Positions 59,101 through 64,000 of a DNA stretch of 64,000 bases are shown here, piece by piece. Numbering within the stretch: position 1 is the stretch's first letter; every line of letters starts with the position of its first letter. The DNA lies in NCBI GenBank assembly GCA_039619475.1, contig CM077115.1, forward strand, positions 552,442,826-552,506,825, in the 5' to 3' direction. A program made the translations under genes and the position numbers. This DNA comes from Icerya purchasi (taxonomy: Eukaryota; Arthropoda; Insecta; Hemiptera; Monophlebidae). Below the pieces are notes generated by a model. The model saw only the letters and a program-made list of their open reading frames with translations. It did not search any database and was not told the DNA's origin.

Positions 59101-61342
59101 ATATGTGTCTACTATTTGTTTTTTATTTTTTAAAAACTGTAGGTGTTTACGCCTGTTTTTAGTTCTATTTTATCAAAGCGTCGTGAATGCGAATTGTGTA
59201 ATGTTAAACTTAATATAAATTTATATCAGTTTATTATTTGTATTAGAGACTTGTATTGTGTTATACGATTAATCGAGATTTTTAAATTAACAAAAAATTA
59301 AATAACAGTTTAAAATTTATTAATTAGGGTGTTTTTGTTTTTTTTATCGAAATTATTGTGGGAATAATTTAAATTTTCCGGTAATATTAAATAAATTGTA
59401 ACGATTTGTTTTTCATTTTAACTTGATAAGTTAAAAAAAAAAAGAAAAATGCAATATTTTTTTCGTGGAATTAATTAAAATTAATTATTCAAATAATGCG
59501 AGATTAATATTGTTCATCAAAAACGCAAAATGATGGACAATAAAATGGTCACACGGCTCTGAGAAGATACTACTCACCCTGATTCGCAAAATATTTTAAT
59601 AATATTCATATGTAATAAACGATACTCTTTATTCATATAATGATTATTTGTAAATTTTGTAGAATTCCAAGCGTTTATTAGCTTCAGGAGTAACAGGCCC
59701 TGAAGGTCATATCTTATCTCGCCCTGAAGAAGTCGAAGCAGAAGCAGTTTTTCGTGCATGTACTTTTGCTAATCAGGTAAGGATGTAGAAAACTCTATTA
59801 AAAGAGTGTTATAAAATAATCGAAATATACGCCGGCACGTGTAGAAATATTATTCTGAAACATTAATATTTTTCTGCGTTGCGTGCGTGTACAATAAAAA
59901 TTTTTTCTTTACGTTTGCTATAACTAAATTGATGGGAAATAACCTTCGAAAGAAGAATACGGGGGTTGTGCTGTAGAGGTACAAGTGATTTTGTAAGTAT
60001 TTAAGATTTTATAAAGAAATCTACTTTAGTTGAAGTTATAAATTTCCGTATTTGTTATTTATTCATTGTCAGTTTTATGAAGAAATAATTTTTCACTGAA
60101 ATTAACGTCTTTTACGCAAGGGGGCGTCTGCAAACGTACGCTGTTATTGATAAAATTGCATCATCCCCAATAGACTACTTCTTATAGAAATACTTTTTTT
60201 AAAATTTAATAATCTGAAGCTCGAAAAAGAAACTGAAATTAAAAAATAATTTCCGAAGAAGAAATTATTAGGAAGGGATTTTCCTATGTAACTGAATCCT
60301 ATTAAGAAATAGTCGGGGCAATTTTAACATTTACTGTAAAGTAGTATTTTGAATAATTTTCGTATTATTTTTAGGGACTTTATTAATAAAAATGTTTTAT
60401 TTTTATTCAGAAATGAAAATAAAGAATTTTTAACATTTCCTGATTTTAATACACAACGCGGGGTTGATATATTTGCTTCCCGACTTCTCGAAATAATATT
60501 TATTTTTCAGTTTTAAAACAAAAAAAATAATAGGGGTTATACTTGAAAAAAAGGACCTAAATTCAGGTTTCATCTTTTGTTATGTTTTGGTTTTCGAGTA
60601 GTAGTTTTCGTCGAGGTTTCTTTCTTACCATCAGTTAACAGAGACGTCGCACGAGATGTTTTTGTGAACGTTCTGTTAACTTTAAAACAAAACGTTCACA
60701 CACTGGTCGGCTAAAGCCCTTCGATTTGCCAAACAGTAATTGAATATGTTTAGTTTTACAGTTGCAGACTGACAGCTGTGATGATGGTAGTATGAAGGTG
60801 TGGCGTCGCATACTAAAAAAAGGGATGTTGTTGTTAAATGTTGTCATCTGTCGGAGCTGATTGCAGTGATGATTTGTGTGTTGTGAAAAATTTTTGACGA
60901 CAGTATTGCAATAAATTATGTATATTATTTTGAAAAGAATAATTTTTATTACAAAAAATTTACTATCTGATATGAATGAAGAAGAAAAAGAAAAAAACGA
61001 ACCATGATGTTTGATATTAACATATCTTACTTGTGTCATTGCAATTATTTGAAAACGATACGTCGTTTTAATTTGCTATTAATTTGTTTAGGTGAAATGT
61101 CCATTATACATAGTTCATGTGATGAGTAGTTCAGCTGGTGATGTGGTTGCTAGTAAACGCCGAGATTTATGTAAAGCTGATAGTGAACATGCAATTTTCG
61201 GAGAAACTTTGGTTGCTGCTTTAGGTACCTACTGGCGTTCGGACGTGTATCGCAACTACCGTGACGGAGCTGCGCATATTTTGTCGCCTCCTTTAAGACC
61301 AGATCCAGCTACACCGAAGCATCTGTTAGCGTTACTGGCTAC
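39758..61342 (+). CDS. Crmp: Dihydropyrimidinase / CRMP homologue, 5' nine coding exons (partial gene)
   Basis: Member of the cyclic amidohydrolase family. Dihydropyrimidinase opens dihydrouracil and dihydrothymine rings in pyrimidine breakdown; the related CRMPs act in axon guidance, and insects are known to make both from one locus. Coding exons: 39758-39764, 40708-40766, 41507-41601, 44158-44231, 48638-48748, 52798-52925, 58507-58686, 59663-59776, 61092-61342. All introns are GT-AG and all junction phases agree, giving about 340 residues. Visible metal-site residues are H84 and H86 ([11 protein letters not shown]), K176 as the probable carboxylated lysine ([11 protein letters not shown]), H209 (MVHAENG) and H265 (YIVHVMS); their spacings (90, 33, 56) match the enzyme family. 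Vertebrate CRMPs lose several of these, so an active enzyme is possible. The last ligand (Asp of the GTDNC/GSDNC motif) lies beyond the window. The start is the only ATG that splices in frame; its exon codes just Met-Ser plus one base. Confidence 0.93.
40708..40766 (+). CDS. Crmp: Crmp/DHP coding exon 2 (N-terminal tail)
   Basis: Acceptor TTTACAG at 40701-40707; donor CAG|GTTATT, which is weaker than the others. It codes a polar, variable tail that ends KKIPFHLQ, leading into the SSQNR start of the conserved fold in exon 3, as in insect CRMPs. Confidence 0.85.
41507..41601 (+). CDS. Crmp: Crmp/DHP coding exon 3 (first beta domain)
   Basis: Acceptor TTGTAG, donor GTAAGT. It codes [17 protein letters not shown] and VYIEDGKIK, the start of the small beta domain of amidohydrolases. 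It ends in phase 2. Confidence 0.92.
41640..41860 (+). mobile_element. SINE body fragment, in Crmp/DHP intron 3
   Basis: A stretch like TTAGCTAATAGTCGTGTGGA followed by GGACAATCTTGAGAA matches the body of the SINE at 62073-62452. The tRNA head is eroded or missing. Confidence 0.5.
41865..44155. other. Crmp/DHP intron 3, most of its length
   Basis: AT-rich intron sequence with poly(A)/poly(T) runs (42079-42093, 43839-43851). No coding exon or known repeat recognised. Confidence 0.5.
44158..44231 (+). CDS. Crmp: Crmp/DHP coding exon 4
   Basis: Acceptor TATTTAG, donor GTATAT. It codes [19 protein letters not shown] and MFVLPG, leading into the metal-binding strand. It ends in phase 1, which matches exon 5. 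Confidence 0.9.
44640..45470 (+). pseudogene. Penelope-like GIY-YIG endonuclease relic with one terminal arm, intron 4
   Basis: The ORF at 44984-45274 codes [20 protein letters not shown] (AIY for GIY; YIG intact) and [11 protein letters not shown]. After a frame break, [20 protein letters not shown] (about 45368-45428) and PLFNIY match the tail of the 10170-10607 ORF. The terminal arm 44690-44840 has an inverted partner at 46845-47035. Confidence 0.75.
45485..46702 (+). mobile_element. Candidate non-autonomous Helitron-like element, intron 4
   Basis: The left part reads TATCTCGGAAACGGCTCTAA and ACGATTTGCATGAAATTTGC, phrases typical of repeated insect elements. The right end has a hairpin ACCGAGCAAAGCTCGGT (46672-46688) followed by CGCCCAGGTACT. 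There are no terminal inverted repeats and no transposase. The hairpin-near-3'-end layout suggests Helitron, but the exact 5' TC and 3' CTRR ends cannot be fixed. Confidence 0.45.
46720..47070 (-). repeat. Inverted terminal arm of the intron 4 Penelope-like element
   Basis: The reverse complement matches 44690-44840, including AATAATAAATCCGTCAACAA and TTCATGRYRTATATTAAAAA. A Helitron-like segment (45485-46700) separates the arm from the GIY-YIG relic. Confidence 0.65.
47661..47839. mobile_element. Foldback element with perfect 48-bp arms and a hammerhead-like core, intron 4
   Basis: Arms 47661-47708 and 47792-47839 are exact inverse complements. The 83-bp loop carries a motif like those at 7501-7620. 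Perfect arms suggest a young or conversion-maintained copy. Ends in AT-rich DNA, so the target duplication is unclear. Confidence 0.75.
47742..47782 (+). ncRNA. Hammerhead-like motif with one core change
   Basis: UUUUUAG, CUGGUGA (the catalytic A6 position reads G), U, stem II GGGU-UAU-ACCC, GAA, AACGUU, U17, then CUAA pairing with UUAG. The core change would be expected to impair cleavage. Confidence 0.42.
47845..48630. other. Intron 4, right part
   Basis: A purine-rich stretch at 47840-48290 (GAAAG, GGAG, GAGAT repeats) has no open frame and may be an old LINE ORF1 relic. No motif supports that. Confidence 0.35.
48638..48748 (+). CDS. Crmp: Crmp/DHP coding exon 5 (HxH metal site)
   Basis: Acceptor TTAACAG, donor GTAAGT. 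It codes [16 protein letters not shown], which holds both histidines of the HxH metal site, then the conserved [17 protein letters not shown] segment. It ends in phase 1. The preceding intron is 4.4 kb and holds Penelope-like and Helitron-like insertions. Confidence 0.94.
   Translation: MESIHILTWNLNLWVARLLTIFIREQRQLLLAVPLP
48750..52380. other. Crmp/DHP intron 5, most of its length
   Basis: AT-rich intron with several poly(T)/poly(A) runs. Short ORFs (50885-51115, 51878-52078) have no motif. No further exon recognised. Confidence 0.5.
52383..52700 (+). repeat. AT-rich interspersed repeat, copy in Crmp/DHP intron 5
   Basis: Starts with ATTAATTACAACGTAATTCT and ends with AAGGCCAAAATGACCGAG before (TA)n, as at 3685-4062. 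The middle differs. It lies about 100 bp upstream of exon 6. Confidence 0.7.
52798..52925 (+). CDS. Crmp: Crmp/DHP coding exon 6
   Basis: Acceptor TTTATAG, donor GTAAAT. It codes [20 protein letters not shown] and [18 protein letters not shown], both conserved in the family. It ends in phase 0. Confidence 0.94.
52930..54050. other. Intron 6, left part
   Basis: AT-rich, with poly(A) at 53824-53840. No feature recognised apart from the TTTA microsatellite. Confidence 0.45.
53113..53142. repeat. (TTTA)n microsatellite
   Basis: Tandem TTTA units over about 30 bases in intron 6. Confidence 0.85.
54240..55369 (-). pseudogene. Mutator-like transposase relic, intron 6
   Basis: Minus sense: [13 protein letters not shown] (a basic N-terminal region), a CVNCDGK...[13 protein letters not shown] zinc-type pair, an AFVMR...LGLGLAG motif, a [16 protein letters not shown] motif, [33 protein letters not shown] (about 54636-54577), [15 protein letters not shown] and [14 protein letters not shown] with [10 protein letters not shown]. 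This order is that of the Mutator-like domain (Pfam Mutator, PF20700, from memory). Frame shifts near 54885 and 54635, and a stop near 54500, break it. The C-terminal half is missing or unreadable. Confidence 0.75.
56041..56382. mobile_element. 342-bp MITE with TA duplication, intron 6
   Basis: Terminal inverted repeats of 22 bp (56041-56062 and 56361-56382) with two mismatches, beginning GCCTGTCAAGCGAAAG. Flanked by TA on both sides (56039-56040, 56383-56384), as in Tc1/mariner-type insertions. No coding capacity. Confidence 0.8.
56391..57775. other. Intron 6: possible hAT-related remnant, otherwise unresolved
   Basis: GGGGCGGCCAACTTG at 56391-56405 resembles the end of hAT-type elements. 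Frames on both strands at 56587-56778 and 57001-57391 have no recognised motif. Weak evidence only. Confidence 0.3.
57780..58500. other. Intron 6, right part
   Basis: AT-rich; pieces that read like decayed coding DNA cannot be assigned. No exon recognised. Confidence 0.35.
58507..58686 (+). CDS. Crmp: Crmp/DHP coding exon 7 (carboxy-lysine and third histidine)
   Basis: Acceptor TTTGCAG, donor GTAAGC. It codes [11 protein letters not shown], where K176 is the expected carboxylated metal-bridging lysine, and [10 protein letters not shown], where H209 is the third metal histidine. Vertebrate CRMPs carry another residue in place of this lysine; here it is kept. Confidence 0.95.
58690..59660. other. 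Crmp/DHP intron 7
   Basis: AT-rich with long T-runs (59039-59054); nothing else seen. Confidence 0.6.
59663..59776 (+). CDS. Crmp: Crmp/DHP coding exon 8
   Basis: Acceptor TTTTGTAG, donor GTAAGG. It codes [20 protein letters not shown] and [17 protein letters not shown], a segment highly conserved in dihydropyrimidinases and CRMPs. Confidence 0.95.
59780..61088. other. Crmp/DHP intron 8
   Basis: AT-rich. A 134-codon antisense frame at 60635-61039 has no motif and is probably chance. Confidence 0.5.
61092..61342 (+). CDS. Crmp: Crmp/DHP coding exon 9, last exon in the window
   Basis: Acceptor GTTTAG, donor GTAAGT at 61343. It begins [16 protein letters not shown], with H265 as the fourth metal histidine, and ends [20 protein letters not shown] plus AC of a split codon. 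The middle ([16 protein letters not shown] and [15 protein letters not shown]) departs from the usual GTDGTHYW loop of the enzymes and is closer to the variable loop seen in insect isoforms. No following exon is found up to 64000. Confidence 0.92.
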
Positions 61343-62072
61343 GTAAGTGGTACCTAATGTAAATTTTTATTGCACGTGTTAACTTAGTAGTTGTAAAAAT
61401 AGTTCTTACATATTGTAATTTTTTATAGTTCAGCTTCTTGTTTCGTTTCTGCGGCTACCATATATATGCAGTGTTTTTGTTTTGAAATCGCTTTCATTAG
61501 CAATTATCGGGAATTTATTTCTCGTGTTTTTTTTTGTTTTTTTTTTTTTTGTTTTTTTTTGTATTATATAATTTTTCAAAAAAAAAAAAAAAAAAATGAC
61601 GGTGAAAATTATTATCAGTTACGCAGTTGACCTCATCGTTGTTTTATATTCATCTAATTATAGTTTTCTAATTTTTTGTTTTACCGCTAACAAAGCTTGA
61701 TTGTAATAATGAAATGTTCCTTCCGAAGACACAGTTCATTATAAACATGAAAATAAAGAAAAAGAATATAAAGAATATAATGTTAACAGAAAAAGAGCTA
61801 AAAGTTTTCGCATCGTCAGTATGAATTGACAGTTTAAACGATAAAGATATCGGTGTTGTAACTTTTAATCGGGTAAATTTTGAATTAGTCGATAAAAAAA
61901 GGGCTTCGGATGAATCCGGTAAAAAAATGTGAGTCACATTATCTCTGTTTTCATCCTTTCTCATATGTTTATTGTAAGTAATGGAGCTTTATGTTTGGGA
62001 AGAAAACACTATTTATTATGTGTGTGTTGCTTTATTCGATGCTCATCAATTTTTATTTAGAAGAATAGTAAT

Positions 62073-62452
62073 GTCGATGTAGAAGTTGCGATAGCCTGAG
62101 CATTCGACTTCTGTTACAGAAGTCTCGAGTTCGATCATAGGCGACGACAGAAGTTACAAAGTAAATAATTAAATTAACCGCTAATAGTCACGTGGAAGGC
62201 AATGGGAAACGATCATAACGCCATATGTGCACTAATTATGTGTAGTAGACAGACACACAGGAGACTGCATTTGTATCGCGACAATAAGCAATTACAATCA
62301 GTTTCAAGTGTAGTTTCGCGTGTCGTCACTGCGCTGCATATAATAATTACCTAGAACAGTGTCTATACCTGTACAGCTAGAATGTACGAATTGAGGTAAT
62401 CGCCAACGTTCAGGAATTAAGCATGGCACTACGATGATGATGATGATGAATG
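62073..62452 (+). mobile_element. tRNA-headed SINE, copy 2, in Crmp/DHP intron 9
   Basis: The head has GATAGCCTGAGCATTCG (box A position) and CTCGAGTTCGATCATAGG (box B), then a linker GACGACAGAAGTTACAAAG and body TAACCGCTAATAGTCACGTG shared with 13635-13190 in minus sense. It ends in (GAT)n at 62438-62450, probably the 3' tail. Confidence 0.72.
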
Positions 62453-62454
62453 GT

Positions 62455-64000
62455 ATATTTTTTAGTTTATTTAGTTTAGTTTTATGGCCACTTACTGGTC
62501 ACATTAATGGAAAGTCAGTGGATTTGTGGTGAGAATGCTAGAAGACATTTTCTATTACTTTGCGATTTTAATCATATTTCCGGTTGTTTTCATTTTTCTG
62601 AAATTTCATAATTGCTTTTATTTATATTTTTACAAAAATTTCTGACCATTATTTATATGTTCCATTTATATCATTTACTCTCATTGTTGTCATCGATACT
62701 TCTAAAATTATAGGCCAGTAGTTTTGTGAAGGAAAAAGTTAAGAACTATACCGGAATGACGAATTTTTTTAAGGGTACTCGTTGACCGACAGCAGTTATA
62801 CAAAACACGAACAATGCAATTGTAAATAACTTCGTTACTTCAAGCGAAAATGTTATTAGGTTGGAGGATAAAGAACGACGATGCTTATCGAATCTTCTTT
62901 TATGAACCGGTTAAAACGGTCACATTGTTGTATGTTACTACGTTTAAATTTTTTCAGCTTCTACTTCGTAAACAGAAAACTAAAAGAATAGTTTTATCTT
63001 TTATTACTATATATATATATTTTTTTGTTTTTTTTAATGAAACACCTAGAACAATTTGTAAAATACCCCCGTATAAACTGTGTGCGACAGTCGTCTAATG
63101 CTTATAATAATAAACAAACGAAAAAAGAGTGATTATGAATTTAAGACTAAGAAAGGCAAGTTAATCGATTTTATTAAATTGAATATTTTAAAGGATTGTT
63201 TTTTTCTCTGATGAATAAAAGCCTTTTCTAGTTGTTTTCAAGCTTCGCGGTCTTGTGCTCTTTATGTTTTGTTCCAGAATTTGTTTCGCAGTAGGTTTTG
63301 CATATCGCTAATAAACTTAACTAAAATGATCTTCCCTATTTCTGGCCGGATAAATTCAGTGGACTACTTTAACAATTATAATTTTATTTTGTATTGCTCG
63401 TTATTTAGGTATAAAAAAAAAAAAATCATATTATTTTTTGGAATTATATTCAGTGATTTATTATAAAGGTGGTTTCCATAATTTTTCCGATAGATTTAAT
63501 ATGTGTTCAATGAAAATCTTAAAATAAATTGTTTATCTTTTGTTTTAAATTTCGATGTTTTCACGATGTAAATATTTAAAATTGTGTTACTTGTTTCAAA
63601 ATTATTTTTCTCAAAATTTTGTACCGATAGAAACTGTGTGTTCGACAAGGCTTGACGGTCTAAATTTAAAATTATAGTAATACTTATAAGAAATATACGA
63701 TTTGAAAAAAAAGATATATATATATGGTGGTTCATAAATTCGTTAACATTTAAATCTAACTTCCCGCGCAAACACAAGCCAAACGGGGCACGAGCAGTGG
63801 TCTTATCGCTAGTTCGTTTCTCGGAAAGTTTTATCGCAATGGATTGCTTCATAGGTCTGCAGCGTGCTTTTTGTATTAAACAGTTTTATTTAAACAATAG
63901 TTCGCTCAATATTGTGAGACGTTTATTTCGCGTTGAATACGATTTGCACGACTTGAATCTGTGTCCGAGTGGTTCTTTAATAAAGAAACGGTTAGGAAGT
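62455..64000. other. Crmp/DHP intron 9 (continues past the window)
   Basis: AT-rich, with A/T runs. I searched all frames for the expected next exon (NDDLQLTGSDNCTFN-like) and did not see it. The frames at 62850-63098, 63269-63466 and 63496-63852 have no motif. Confidence 0.45.

Noticed and set aside
60635..61039. 134-codon minus-strand ORF in intron 8
   Set aside because: Low-complexity Ser/Phe content and no motif.
63496..63852. 118-codon minus-strand ORF at the right end
   Set aside because: No motif; AT-rich composition typical of chance frames.
1..64000. CRISPR array or other prokaryotic system
   Set aside because: No regularly spaced direct repeats; introns and eukaryotic transposons throughout.

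Overview
The window is AT-rich eukaryotic nuclear DNA, very probably from an insect. It carries long introns with GT-AG splice sites, (TA)n and (GAT)n microsatellites, and relics of many transposon classes: I- and R1-type LINEs, Penelope-like elements, Ty3/Gypsy, hAT, Mutator-like, Helitron-like, MITEs and tRNA-headed SINEs. The mix fits an arthropod, but the species and order cannot be fixed from sequence alone. There is no CRISPR array, operon or bacterial gene.

Only one host gene is seen. On the + strand, nine coding exons between 39758 and 61342 splice in frame into the first ~340 residues of a dihydropyrimidinase / collapsin response mediator protein (Crmp/DHP) homologue. The gene runs off the right edge: the exon with the last metal-binding aspartate and the C-terminal half are not in the window. 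The visible part keeps the metal ligands of an active dihydropyrimidinase. Its introns carry Penelope-like, Helitron-like, Mutator-like, MITE and SINE insertions.

Layout. 1-5.5 kb: LINE relics, a palindromic MITE and a recurrent AT-rich repeat. 7.4-10.9 kb: a foldback repeat with two hammerhead-like motifs, an antisense RT relic and a Penelope-type GIY-YIG ORF. 13.2-17.3 kb: SINE copies, including a clustered inverted set. 18.7-19.5 kb: a LINE RNase H relic. 19.65-26.95 kb: a complete I-type LINE (minus strand) with a 14-bp target-site duplication, split inside ORF1 by a GC-rich R1-type LINE (plus strand) with its own 15-bp duplication. 27.4-27.8 kb: nested foldback with a damaged hammerhead-like core. 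28.1-30.2 kb: LINE and hAT relics. 31.1-34.0 kb: two minus-strand LINE relics. 34.0-37.5 kb: Gypsy-type element with only a 3' LTR. 38.1-38.4 kb: LINE tail. 39.3 kb onward: Crmp/DHP.

The most notable signals are (1) three foldback loci that share a motif with the core, stem I and stem II of a hammerhead ribozyme, beside Penelope-type GIY-YIG sequences, and (2) the two-level LINE nest with readable target duplications, whose removal restores one continuous ORF1 frame at the junction.
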